Shown piece after piece: positions 1 through 9,427 of a DNA stretch of 64,000 bases. The first letter of the stretch is position 1. Each line of letters starts with the position of its first letter. The stretch spans positions 620,001 to 684,000 of the forward strand of contig JADKHM010000019.1 in the NCBI GenBank assembly GCA_016721735.1, given 5' to 3'. The stretch is from Flavobacterium sp. GTDB taxonomy: Bacteria > Bacteroidota > Bacteroidia > Flavobacteriales > Flavobacteriaceae. Below the pieces are notes generated by a model. It worked only from the letters and a program-made list of their open reading frames with translations, had not been told where the DNA came from and did no database searches. Position numbers and translations under genes: made by a program.

Positions 1-782
1 ATTTATATTTCGTCGGTCCCATTTCCGTCATGTTGATTCTTCTAATTTTAATTTTTGTAAATGCCTTGATGCTTCGGTTGGCAATGAAATTTTCAAGCGA
101 ACTAGATTTCAAGCAACTCTATTCGAACATTAATTTTACCACACAAAGTCTTAAGAATAGTTTTTATAGAAGATTTTACTTTGGCTTGCAAGAAATTGTA
201 ACGGCAATTTACTCTCAAGGAGGAATGTTGATTCTGTTTTACGTTATAAGCAACAAAGTTTATGGCGAATATAGAGCATTGCTAATTTTGATAGCGCCAT
301 TTGCCTTAGTAAATGTAGCCGTTTCGCAAGTACTATTAAGTCACCTAAAGTCAGTTCCTACCGACAAAATACGACCTGCATTTAGGAAACTACACTTTCC
401 ATTTTCAGCACTCTTATTAGTAGGATTATTGGGAATCTATTTTTTTGGAGAACCCATCATCAAACTAATTACAGGTTTGGAATATAATGAAGAAATTCAA
501 AAATCATTAGTTTGTTTATTAACTATTATCTTTACCAGCTTTTTGTGTTCTGGCTATGAAATGATGCTTGTTTTGTTAAACAAACAAAAGCAACGATTTT
601 ATATCATGTTGGCTGGAGCCCTAACAAATATTATTTCGATAGTGCTACTTTTACCAAAATTTGGCTTATTTGGAGCCATTATGACCAATACACTTTCGAA
701 CATTGTGGTGTTTATTCTAATTATAATAGTTGCTGAAAGGCATTTTTCGAAACAAGATGAATATAGCAATAATAACATCTAG
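1..782 (+). CDS. Polysaccharide flippase (Wzx/MATE-like), 3' part only
   Basis: Only about the last 260 codons are present. The frame is open to the left edge (reading from base 3), so the true start lies outside and the methionine at 30 is internal. The protein is strongly hydrophobic, with roughly six to seven membrane segments separated by short basic loops, and ends in a charged tail. This topology, at the head of a polysaccharide locus, fits a MOP-superfamily flippase that moves lipid-linked sugar repeats across the inner membrane. It overlaps the next gene by 26 bases, suggesting translational coupling. The assignment rests on topology and context, since no specific catalytic motif exists for this family. 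Confidence 0.7.
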   Translation, partial: LYFVGPISVMLILLILIFVNALMLRLAMKFSSELDFKQLYSNINFTTQSLKNSFYRRFYFGLQEIVTAIYSQGGMLILFYVISNKVYGEYRALLILIAPFALVNVAVSQVLLSHLKSVPTDKIRPAFRKLHFPFSALLLVGLLGIYFFGEPIIKLITGLEYNEEIQKSLVCLLTIIFTSFLCSGYEMMLVLLNKQKQRFYIMLAGALTNIISIVLLLPKFGLFGAIMTNTLSNIVVFILIIIVAERHFSKQDEYSNNNI

Positions 783-1866
783 GTATCCTTCTAAATCCCA
801 GCCATACAACCATATGTTTGTGCATACAAGGGCGCGGTATCTTCAAAAAAGTGATTCGGTTACTGTTTTTGTTCCTTCAAACAAAAATGAAAACTACGTT
901 TATGACGGCGTAAATGTTGTAAAAGCAAGCAACGAGAAGATTCTAGAGTTGGTTTCGGACGCTAGTTTATTATACCTTCATCTTCTTAATATATATCCCT
1001 TTAGCAAAGAAAGCGGTCTTCCAATTTATAAGTATATCATCAAAAACAATATCCCTTACGCCATATATTTGCATGGCTCAGAAGTGCAAAAATATGGTCA
1101 ATATGGCTTTGACTTTGACTTTTCAGTAAAGCAAATTGCAAAGTATTTTTTTAAAGATTTTTTTGTAATTCCGCATATGCGTTCGTTTTTCAAAAGAACA
1201 AAAAGCAGGAAAAACAGTCTTGCGCTTTTTCCTTCCTTATGGATGAAAAGCACAGCCGAAAGAAATCTTAACGTGAAATTCGACAAATCTTTAATTATCC
1301 CCAACGGGATTGACACGGAGTTCTTTGACTTAAAGCCAGAACTAAGTGTTAAACCCCGAAAATTGATCACCATCCGCTCATTTTCGAGTAAGGTTTATAA
1401 CATTGAACAGACGATTGAACTCATGTCACTGTTGCCAGATGACTATACATTAGACATCTATGGAGAAGGGAAGTTGATTTTAAGCTATGAAAAACTAATT
1501 GTCAAAATGAACCTTGAAAAGAGGGTTAAGATAATTCCGAAATTTCTAGATCGTGCAAACATGAAAGAAACCTTTCGGTCTTATGATTTGTTCATATCCA
1601 CTACCCGTTTTGATTCGCAGGGCGTTACAATGTTAGAGGCCGTGTCCTCGGGGTTGCTCTTGGCCACTATAAATAATTCTTCTAGAGAAGAGTTTATTCA
1701 AGACGGTGTGACGGGAATTTTGGCTAAGGACGTCAATGAACTTTCAGAAAAAATAGTTGAGGTAACCAACAATAACCAGCTATTTCAAAATATTGTTTTG
1801 CAAGGGAATAATAAAATGAAGGATTTTAGCGATAATAGCATAAGCGAAAAGAAATTGACGCATTAA
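757..1866 (+). CDS. Glycosyltransferase family 4
   Basis: A protein of about 369 residues. I start it at the ATG at 757 (MNIAIITSRYPS), which gives the usual Rossmann beta-strand at the N-terminus; an upstream in-frame start at 730 would add nine unlikely residues inside the preceding gene. The C-terminal half carries the donor-binding pattern of retaining GT4 enzymes: 'IPNGIDTEFF' in the middle and 'DSQGVTMLEAVSSG' near the end, containing the conserved acidic residue. It probably adds one sugar from a nucleotide donor to the lipid-linked repeat unit on the cytoplasmic face. Donor and acceptor cannot be read from the sequence. The end is followed closely by the asparagine synthase-like gene, consistent with one operon. 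Confidence 0.85.
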   Translation: MNIAIITSRYPSKSQPYNHMFVHTRARYLQKSDSVTVFVPSNKNENYVYDGVNVVKASNEKILELVSDASLLYLHLLNIYPFSKESGLPIYKYIIKNNIPYAIYLHGSEVQKYGQYGFDFDFSVKQIAKYFFKDFFVIPHMRSFFKRTKSRKNSLALFPSLWMKSTAERNLNVKFDKSLIIPNGIDTEFFDLKPELSVKPRKLITIRSFSSKVYNIEQTIELMSLLPDDYTLDIYGEGKLILSYEKLIVKMNLEKRVKIIPKFLDRANMKETFRSYDLFISTTRFDSQGVTMLEAVSSGLLLATINNSSREEFIQDGVTGILAKDVNELSEKIVEVTNNNQLFQNIVLQGNNKMKDFSDNSISEKKLTH

Positions 1867-1887
1867 GAAATGTAATACTCTAAAAAA

Positions 1888-3711
1888 ATGTGTGGAATAT
1901 TAGGTTCAATAAATTTTGATTTTGATAATTCAGTTCTCGATACTATTAAACATAGAGGACCAGACTTCGGCAAAATAACAAAATACAATAAGAAAGACTT
2001 AGTTTGTTTTGGACATAGAAGATTGTCAATTGTTGACTTATCCGAGTCAGGTAACCAGCCAATGGAAACAAAAGACGAACAATATAGCATCATCTTTAAC
2101 GGAGAAATTTATAATCATTTAGAGTTAAGAAAGGAACTGGAGGAAGTTACTTTTAATGGACATTCAGATACCGAAACAATCCTGAATTACATAGCAAAAA
2201 AAGGCATAAACTGCGTATCCGATTTTAATGGAATATTTGCAATTGGGCTGCTGGACAATATTAATAACAAACTATATTTGGTAAGAGATGCTTTTGGTGT
2301 AAAACCGCTCTACTACTATATATCAAATGACCAGCTCGTTTTCTCGTCTGAAATTAGGCCAATCAAGAAAATGATTAGCACGAAACTAAAAGTGGAGAAT
2401 CTTGCAGAATTGTTGAAATTACGATACAATCCCGCGCCGGAAACGCTATATGATAACATCAAGAAGTTGCGACCAGGACACATTTTAGAATTTGATTTAA
2501 ATACGTACAAGTTTTCGATTACTTCTTTTATTATGAGTGTCTCGATAAACAAAAATGCTACTTTACACAACGCTATCGACAAGTATGGCCAATTGTTTGA
2601 AAATGCGATAAAAAGGCAATTGATGTCCGATGTTGAAATTGGAACATTGTTAAGTGGCGGTGTAGATTCGGCATTGGTAACCTACTTTGCTGGAAAGAAC
2701 TTGGACTACAAAATAAAATCTTACACAGTGGGATTTGAAGAAGAAAATCCGGTAAATGAACTTATTTATGCTAGAGAATCTGCTGCCATTCTTAACACAG
2801 ATCATCACGAAATATTGTTAACTCAAGACGATTTTGTTAATGGACTAAAAAAGATTAGTCAAATCGTTGAAGAACCATTGGGGACTACTTCTATAATTCC
2901 AATGTACTATTTGAATCAAGAAGTGTCTAAATCTTTAAAAGTTGTATTAACAGGTCAAGGTGCCGATGAGCCACTAGGAGGGTACGACAGATATAAAGGA
3001 GAAATATTTAGAAACTATGTGCCTAATATTTTGTTTGATGTAGCTAAGCCATTTTCAGGTCTTATTAAAAACGAGATAATCTCGAGATCATTAAATTCGC
3101 TGGGAGAGAGCGATATTATCAAGAGATTTGAAAATGTTTATTCCTTATTTAGCGATAAGGAGATCTTGAAATTAATTAATTCCAAAGACGTAAATAGTTA
3201 CGCTAAAATTAAATACTTTTATGACCTACTAGATTGTAAATCAAAAGAAAGCGCAGAGGCAATGATGTCGATCGATACAAGGATGAATCTTTCCGATGAT
3301 TTATTAATTTATACAGATAAAGTTTCAATGAATTTCGGATTGGAAACACGCGTTCCTCTTTTGGATAACGAATTGGTAAGTTATATTGAAACACTACCTT
3401 ATTCTTTGCGAATAAGAAAAGGTGTTGGAAAATACATTCATAAGGAATTTGCAAAAGTTGTCTTGCCAGAAAAAATTGTAAATCGCAAAAAATTAGGTTT
3501 CCAATCACCAACCAACAAATGGTTTAAAGAAGATCTGGGGTCCTATTATATTAACGAATTAAATAAATGTGAGTCGAACTTCTTTAGGGTTTTTGACAAA
3601 AAAGAAGTGGTTAATTTATTCAAGACACACCGGTCTGGAGTGAATAAAGAAAAACAAATATTCTTGTTGCTGTCAATTTATTATTGGTTTGAAGGAAATC
3701 AGGAAGCTTAA
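1888..3711 (+). CDS. asnB: Asparagine synthase-like glutamine amidotransferase
   Basis: 607 residues with two domains. Residues 1-200 form the class II glutaminase domain: the nucleophile Cys2 follows the initiator Met (MCGILGS), with RGPD at 23-26 and 'NGEIYNH' near 71. Residues 225-600 form the ATP-pyrophosphatase synthetase domain with the P-loop SGGVDS at 256-261 and a later 'TGQGADEPLGG' segment. The family makes asparagine from aspartate and glutamine. Embedded in a polysaccharide locus, such enzymes often amidate uronic acid carboxyl groups instead (WbpS-type role known from O-antigen clusters), which is my inference here. It is full length. The next gene starts two bases after its stop. 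Confidence 0.9.
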   Translation: MCGILGSINFDFDNSVLDTIKHRGPDFGKITKYNKKDLVCFGHRRLSIVDLSESGNQPMETKDEQYSIIFNGEIYNHLELRKELEEVTFNGHSDTETILNYIAKKGINCVSDFNGIFAIGLLDNINNKLYLVRDAFGVKPLYYYISNDQLVFSSEIRPIKKMISTKLKVENLAELLKLRYNPAPETLYDNIKKLRPGHILEFDLNTYKFSITSFIMSVSINKNATLHNAIDKYGQLFENAIKRQLMSDVEIGTLLSGGVDSALVTYFAGKNLDYKIKSYTVGFEEENPVNELIYARESAAILNTDHHEILLTQDDFVNGLKKISQIVEEPLGTTSIIPMYYLNQEVSKSLKVVLTGQGADEPLGGYDRYKGEIFRNYVPNILFDVAKPFSGLIKNEIISRSLNSLGESDIIKRFENVYSLFSDKEILKLINSKDVNSYAKIKYFYDLLDCKSKESAEAMMSIDTRMNLSDDLLIYTDKVSMNFGLETRVPLLDNELVSYIETLPYSLRIRKGVGKYIHKEFAKVVLPEKIVNRKKLGFQSPTNKWFKEDLGSYYINELNKCESNFFRVFDKKEVVNLFKTHRSGVNKEKQIFLLLSIYYWFEGNQEA

Positions 3712-3713
3712 TT

Positions 3714-4949
3714 ATGAAGTTATCAATATACCAATATAATAGTCTAATACTTTTTTTGCTTTTGTGGGTTCTGCCAGTAGACATGTTGAATGGCGTTCTG
3801 TTGCAAAACAATGTAAATCTTCCAATTTCGATCAGCCAATTATATAAGATTCTAATTCTCGTTCTAATGCTTATTAGAATTTTTGGAACGACAACGATGA
3901 CTATTATTTACTTTGCCTTTATCACTTTTTGTTTGGGATCGGTAATTCAATCTCTAAGCTCTTTTAGATTTAATTTTATCTTCCAAGATTTTATTAAAAC
4001 AACAAAATACTTATCCATACTGATTGCCTTTTTTTACTTTAAAAGAATTTTTCAAGAAAACAACAGCAAAACTATAGAAAAGGTATTCAAATGGCTGGAG
4101 TTCTCGTACTGGGTCTTAGCATTTAATATAGTAATAAAACTAGTTCATTTAGGTTATCCAATGTACGAATATGGGGAAATCGGCACAAAAGGGTTTTTCT
4201 ATGCAGGAAACGAGATCTCGTCGCTTCTTTTGGTAACTTATGGAATTATCGCTCATAAAATCTTGATTGTAAATCAAAAAAGGATCAAATTTTTCTTTTT
4301 CTTCTTGTTTAATGTTTTTTTGGCGATACTAATTATCTCAAAAACAAGTGTTCTTTGGATTCTAGTTATTAGTTTTTTTCTTTATTTTGGCTTGGGCACA
4401 TACAAAGTCAATCTAACAGCAGTGAAAAGATTACTGGTGTCGATAGGAATAATTATCCCGATGGTCTTGTTCTTTCTGTACAAAACCATTTTGAACCTAC
4501 CGCTAATAGTTCGATTACAATATTTTTGGGAAAAATTGGATTTTGTAACCTTCATTTTCTCCAGTAGAAATCTTGAAGCAAAGAAAATGTTTACTATTTA
4601 CAATGATGATTTTACGATTGTTCAAAAATTAATAGGTGGTGGGCAATATTTTTATGAATCAAAAACGCATCATATTGTTGAAATCGACCTATTAGATATC
4701 TTTTTTGCCTATGGAATCTTAGGAGCACTTTTATTCTGTTTTTTTATTACTTTGTTGTTGGCTCAGAGTTATACATTGAAAAAAACAAGTAAATATCCAT
4801 TTGCAAATTTGACTTTTCTCATGTCATTGGTCTTATTTGTAATTTCTTCAATTGCGGGGCATATTTATAATTCGGGAATTGCGGGAAATTTTATAGCCTT
4901 GCTGTTTGCAATGATGTATATAAAGAAAAATGAAAGACAGGTTACTTAA
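3714..4949 (+). CDS. O-antigen polymerase-like membrane protein (copy 1, type A)
   Basis: 411 residues with about ten to eleven membrane segments and one larger loop between the last few helices, the typical Wzy layout. The loop ends with 'HHIVEIDLLDIFFAYGILG', which resembles the corresponding region of the third polymerase-like gene (6168-7350) but lacks the HNQ motif seen in the second and fourth. Wzy proteins join lipid-linked repeat units in the periplasm. The start at 3714 follows the amidotransferase stop by two bases, and its end overlaps the next gene by 20 bases. Wzy proteins diverge so far in sequence that the call rests on topology and position. Confidence 0.7.
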   Translation: MKLSIYQYNSLILFLLLWVLPVDMLNGVLLQNNVNLPISISQLYKILILVLMLIRIFGTTTMTIIYFAFITFCLGSVIQSLSSFRFNFIFQDFIKTTKYLSILIAFFYFKRIFQENNSKTIEKVFKWLEFSYWVLAFNIVIKLVHLGYPMYEYGEIGTKGFFYAGNEISSLLLVTYGIIAHKILIVNQKRIKFFFFFLFNVFLAILIISKTSVLWILVISFFLYFGLGTYKVNLTAVKRLLVSIGIIIPMVLFFLYKTILNLPLIVRLQYFWEKLDFVTFIFSSRNLEAKKMFTIYNDDFTIVQKLIGGGQYFYESKTHHIVEIDLLDIFFAYGILGALLFCFFITLLLAQSYTLKKTSKYPFANLTFLMSLVLFVISSIAGHIYNSGIAGNFIALLFAMMYIKKNERQVT

Positions 4950-6181
4950 CATAAGTTCTTTTCTATTTGGAATTTTACTTCCACTCTCTACGAAATTAGG
5001 CAATCTCGGATTGGCTTTTTTTCTAGTTTGTTGTCTCGTGATTGTTGTTGATGAGAAACGCTTTCGAAAACCAGTTAAAACTCTTTTGTTTTCAACAATA
5101 TCGTTCTTTTTGCTTTTAATTATTGGACTTTACTTCACAGAAGAGAAAACGGAAACTTTTGAACTATTTGGTCGGTATTCGACCTATTTATTGGTTCCTT
5201 TTTTCTTTTGTTTATTAATAAGGACAGATTGCTAAGGGTTTATCAATTTTCACTAAACGGATTGGTTATTGGCGTAACTATCGCGTCTTTAATTTTGTTG
5301 ACAAATAATTTCACTAGATATTATAGCGTAAAACCACTTTTCACAATTGATAAGGACCTATTTAACTATTATTATACCTATCATAATTTCACAAAAATAT
5401 TAAAATTTTACCCCACCTATTTTGGACTATATCTGATAGTGGCAGTTGCGCATACACTTTCAAAGGTTACAAAAGAGCAGCAGCAATGGCTTCGCTTTTT
5501 TGGATACTTTGCTTTGTTGGTATTCACTTTAACAATTTTATTTTTAAATGCTCGAATTATTGTCGGTTTGTCATTTATCGTTTATTCTTATTACTTATTC
5601 CTATTTATTAAAGAACAGTATAAGGTAAACAAAACCAAGTTCTTTTTGTTTTTTATTGGAGTGTTATTATTTGGCTCCATTTTCTTTAGTTTTATAAAAA
5701 CACGTACCTATTTTCTAGATTTACAAGTGAATTGGTTTGGGATCTAACTTCAAATAAAAATTCGGCGTACAACGGCAAGTTCAAAGACGACTCCAGACTT
5801 GTTAGGTGGGCTACTATTTCTAAGACTATTTTGGAGAGACCTTGTTTTGGTTATGGTAGTGCAATGGAGAAAAAAGTTCTAAAAAGAAATTTCTTAAAAA
5901 ATGGTCTGGTAATATCATCACAAAACAATTACGATTCGCACAATCAGTATTTGTCTTTTTCAATAGAATTTGGCCTGCTAGGGTTACTGGTTTTTTTGTT
6001 TTACTTAGCGATGAATTTGAATCTTGCAATACATTCGAAGAATTTTGTGCCAATTATTTTTTGCTTTACAATCATAAGTGTGAGTTTTTTTGAAAACATT
6101 TTTAAAAACAATGCAGGTATAATTTTTATTACATTTTTTTCAAACCTCTTTTTATACCGAAACGTCGATGAAAAAAATTAG
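4930..6181 (+). pseudogene. O-antigen ligase/polymerase-like protein (copy 2, type B), two frameshifts
   Basis: One protein of about 416 residues is spread over three frames: 4930 to about 5205, about 5205 to 5740, and about 5740 to 6181. A one-base loss in the T-run at 5199-5204 and a one-base loss in the G-run at 5739-5741 account for both breaks; repairing them restores a continuous membrane protein. The last part contains 'DSHNQYLSFSIEFGLLGLL', the HNQY-then-glycine pattern of the Wzy_C/O-antigen ligase family, matching the paralogue at 8108-9427. Because housekeeping genes in this window show similar breaks, sequence error is as likely as true inactivation. The start overlaps the previous gene by 20 bases. 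Confidence 0.72.
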
Positions 6182-7350
6182 TAAGTCAGTTATACTTTTA
6201 GTTTTTATTGTTTCAATCTTTATTTTAGACGTTTTTTAATAAAGAGCAATCCTATAGTTGGAATAGCTATCTTCCATTAATTAAGATATTTAAATTTATT
6301 TGTTTTCTGTATTTTTTCGCAAGTATAATTGTGGAAAAGAAATACAAATCAATTCGAAATCTAGCGGTGCTACTGGTCATTTTTTTATTGGGTCAGTTTT
6401 CACTGTTGAATTTTAATCAGAAATTTTTGGTTGGCGAGTTTTTTAACGCAAGCAGAGAATTTATTTTGCTGTGCTATCCTCTGGTTTTTTATTATTATTT
6501 GAACTCCTTAGATTACGCTGAGTTAAAAGATAGCTTAGTAAAACTAATCAAGGCATTAATAATAGTCGTTGTAATAACTACCATAGTAGGGTTTTTGTTT
6601 AGCATACCGTTTTTTAGAACATATACCTCTAGATTTGGCTATATGGGGCTGCTGCCAAAATCGATTACCGCGTCCTATTTTTATATTTCAGCGATTCTAT
6701 TTTTGTACTATTTAGTACTATATGAAAATGCGAAGAAAACATTGCTTATACTGACATTGATTGCTAGTCTTTTGGTAGGAACTAAGGCGATATACTTATT
6801 TTTGCTTATTTTATTCACTTATCATTTTATCTCGCAGAAAATTTATCTCAAAAAGGAATTTTACATTTTTGCGTCCATTTTCTTTACGGTGGTTTTTGTT
6901 ACCTATGATAAATGGAAGCACGCCCTAGAAGCCACTTTTGTTAATTTATATAGAATATTCAAAAGAGATGGTTTTATTACTGCCGTGACCTCATATCGAA
7001 ATTTGAAGTTTGTCTCAAATGTTGATGCCTACCTAAGCCACTGGAAATGGTATAATTATCTTGTAGGAGGTCGAATTGCTAGTTGTCCACTTTTTGAAAT
7101 GTCTGTTTTGGATTTGTTTGTTAATTTAGGACTAATAGGTTCAATTTATTACTTAAGATTGTTCTATAAACTGGCCTTGAATGCGCCGAAAAAAAACGAG
7201 TCTATTTTGCTGTTTTCATTTGGTTCAATATTAATTGTTTCTATCTTTGCGGGGCAATTTTTTAGCAATTTCTCTGCAATAAGTTATACGATAATTATCA
7301 TTTATTTGATCAGGTCAAGTTTAAACAACAGAATAAAAAATGAAATATAA
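6168..7350 (+). pseudogene. O-antigen polymerase-like membrane protein (copy 3, type A), one frameshift
   Basis: The likely start is the ATG at 6168 (MKKISKSVILLVF), overlapping the previous gene by 14 bases. After 23 codons the frame meets a stop at 6237-6239, directly after a run of six T. Removing one T joins it to the long frame that continues to 7350, giving about 394 residues with around ten membrane segments. A truncated product from the GTG at 6331 is possible but would lose the first helices. The late loop contains 'FEMSVLDLFVNLGLIGS', similar to the type-A gene at 3714. It overlaps the following TagA-like gene by 11 bases. Family assignment comes from topology and locus. Confidence 0.68.
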
Positions 7351-8092
7351 TAGGATTGAGTTTTTAGGGTCATATGTTGATAATTTGTCTATGTCGGAAA
7401 CTATTTCTGAGATTGAAAAAGCGATAGAAAATGGAAACCAAATTCATCATGTAGTTGTAAACGCTGGAAAAATTGTTTCTTTACAAAAGGATCAAGCATT
7501 AAAGGAAAGTGTAAATAGCGCAGATATTATAAATGCTGACGGGCAGGCTATTGTTTGGGCGGCAAAATTATTGGGAACACCATTAAGAGAACGAGTTGCC
7601 GGAATTGATTTATTTACAAATCTTTTGAAAGTAGCAGATCAAAAAAAATATAAGGTCTATTTGCTTGGCGCTAAACAAGAAGTTCTTGAAAAAGTCAAAA
7701 CTAATATTTCAAACACCTATCATAATGATATTGTAGCAGGAAGTGCAAATGGTTACTTTGACGAGGCCCAGGAAAAGTTAATTATTGAGGATATAGTTTC
7801 TTGTGAACCACAAATGCTGTTTGTCGCTATGACATCTCCTAAGAAAGAACTTTTCTTGCATAGAAACAAGGAATTGTTGAAAAATGTAAACTTCATCATG
7901 GGTGTTGGTGGTAGCTTTGATGTGTTATCTGGAAACATAAAGCGAGCGCCAGTTTGGCTTCAAAAAATTGGGATGGAGTGGTTTTTTAGACTAATTCAAG
8001 ACCCACGAAGAATGTGGAAAAGATATTTATATGGTAATCTTAATTTTATTCTATTAGTTTTGAACAAGACACGGTCAAGTAAGAATAAATAA
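7340..8092 (+). CDS. WecG/TagA/CpsF family glycosyltransferase (GT26)
   Basis: 250 residues, the usual family size. The signature 'NADGQAIVWAAKLLG' at 66-80 contains the catalytic Asp67 region, followed by 'RERVAGID' at 83-90; a later 'MGVGGSFDVLSG' segment and the terminal 'P.W....G.EW..RL..DP.R..RY' pattern are also typical. Family members transfer ManNAc or ManNAcA-type sugars onto an undecaprenyl-diphosphate-linked acceptor at the inner face of the membrane, usually as the second sugar of a repeat unit. The gene overlaps its upstream neighbour by 11 bases and is followed by another polymerase-like gene, so it belongs to the same operon. The exact donor sugar cannot be predicted. Confidence 0.92.
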   Translation: MKYNRIEFLGSYVDNLSMSETISEIEKAIENGNQIHHVVVNAGKIVSLQKDQALKESVNSADIINADGQAIVWAAKLLGTPLRERVAGIDLFTNLLKVADQKKYKVYLLGAKQEVLEKVKTNISNTYHNDIVAGSANGYFDEAQEKLIIEDIVSCEPQMLFVAMTSPKKELFLHRNKELLKNVNFIMGVGGSFDVLSGNIKRAPVWLQKIGMEWFFRLIQDPRRMWKRYLYGNLNFILLVLNKTRSSKNK

Positions 8093-8107
8093 CAACGGAA
8101 AACACTA

Positions 8108-9427
8108 ATGATGAATAATTATAAATTTCTTTCTAAGGAATATGTAAATAAGTTATTTAGAAAAGATCTTGTTCTTGAGAATGTTTTATTTTTGATATTG
8201 TTTGCTTTACCACTCAAAAACATTTTTGTTAGTATTGCAACGATATTATTCTTGTTTTGCACGCTGTTTTTCGTTAACAGGAAAAACATCAATGTAAAGA
8301 GGGAGTTTTTCGTTCCTATTTCCTTATTTGTTCTAATGGTCTTGACTTTACTATGGACCAAAGATTTCGAAAAATCCTTATTCGGACTTCAAAAGGCGTT
8401 GCCTTTCTTGGTAATTCCTGCGGCTTTTTTTGTTCGTTCACAATTCTCAAAAGAAACGGAAGTCAGAATTTTCAAAGCATACAGTTTTTCAATGGTATGC
8501 TATGCCTTATTTTATCTAGTTCAAGCTCTTGTTACCTACTTAAAAACAAATGACACCAATTGCTTTTTTTATAAAAATCTAGTTCCCTCTGATCCAGGCG
8601 CGATTTACATGTCAGTTTTTGCCTCATTGGCGTTGTTTTATTTCATTCAAATTAGAAACAAAAATCTCCTTCAAAAGGCAGGACTTACGATATTAATTAT
8701 TTTTACTTTTTTGCTATCGTCAAAGAGTATTATTACGATAGATTTTATTATTATTTTATGCTATTATACTTTTTTTGTTACTATTCCATCGGGTACAAAA
8801 GCAATTACAATAATATCAGTCTCTGCATTTCTGATTTTTTCAATTTTATTCGTAGAAAAAGTGCGAGAGCGTTTCTTGATAGAATATGAAACCGCTTTTA
8901 TTGATAATACACTAAACTACGATCTGACCAAAGAAAAGCAAAATATTTATAATGTCAGTATTGGTGAGGCATGGAACAAGAAGGATTTTCATCACAACAG
9001 TTATTTACCGGGAACCGCGCTTAGAATATACCAGATCAGAGTTTTTCTAGAAATACTAGCTGAAGAACAAGTATTCTTGAATGGTTTCGGATTAGAGGCA
9101 TCACAAAAATTCATCCGGAGTAAAGCAAAGGAGCACAATCTAGATGCAATTTATGGAGAGTATAATTTTCACAATCAGTATCTTCAGACTTTTGCCGATT
9201 TAGGGGTCGTGGGCCTACTTCTATTGTTGGTGATGTTGTTTATAAATTTTAAGAATGCCCTTATTAGTAAAGATTTTCTTCATTTAACTTTTGCAATCAC
9301 GATGATAGTACTATTTTTGTCGGAATCATTTTTTTGCCGACAAAGAGGAATTGTTTTTTTTATTGTGCTTTATTGTCTGTTTAATGGTGCTTCAAGCAAA
9401 GAATCGGAGGAAATCAAATCAATATGA
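8108..9427 (+). CDS. O-antigen ligase/polymerase-like membrane protein (copy 4, type B)
   Basis: 439 residues with about eleven membrane segments. The diagnostic Wzy_C loop carries 'YNFHNQYLQTFADLGVVGLL', close to the same region of the frameshifted gene at 4930-6181; the two also align around 'LVIP/LLVP' after the fourth helix. Proteins with this HNQY pattern are either O-antigen ligases (WaaL), which transfer the finished polymer to lipid A-core, or polymerases. Two adjacent ATGs (8108, 8111) are possible starts. It overlaps the next gene by four bases. This copy is intact, so it is the best candidate for the functional ligase or polymerase of the locus. Confidence 0.78.
   Translation: MMNNYKFLSKEYVNKLFRKDLVLENVLFLILFALPLKNIFVSIATILFLFCTLFFVNRKNINVKREFFVPISLFVLMVLTLLWTKDFEKSLFGLQKALPFLVIPAAFFVRSQFSKETEVRIFKAYSFSMVCYALFYLVQALVTYLKTNDTNCFFYKNLVPSDPGAIYMSVFASLALFYFIQIRNKNLLQKAGLTILIIFTFLLSSKSIITIDFIIILCYYTFFVTIPSGTKAITIISVSAFLIFSILFVEKVRERFLIEYETAFIDNTLNYDLTKEKQNIYNVSIGEAWNKKDFHHNSYLPGTALRIYQIRVFLEILAEEQVFLNGFGLEASQKFIRSKAKEHNLDAIYGEYNFHNQYLQTFADLGVVGLLLLLVMLFINFKNALISKDFLHLTFAITMIVLFLSESFFCRQRGIVFFIVLYCLFNGASSKESEEIKSI

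Noticed and set aside
5208..6181. Two separate small membrane-protein genes
   Set aside because: They are consecutive parts of one Wzy_C-family protein in different frames, as shown by the paralogue at 8108-9427.
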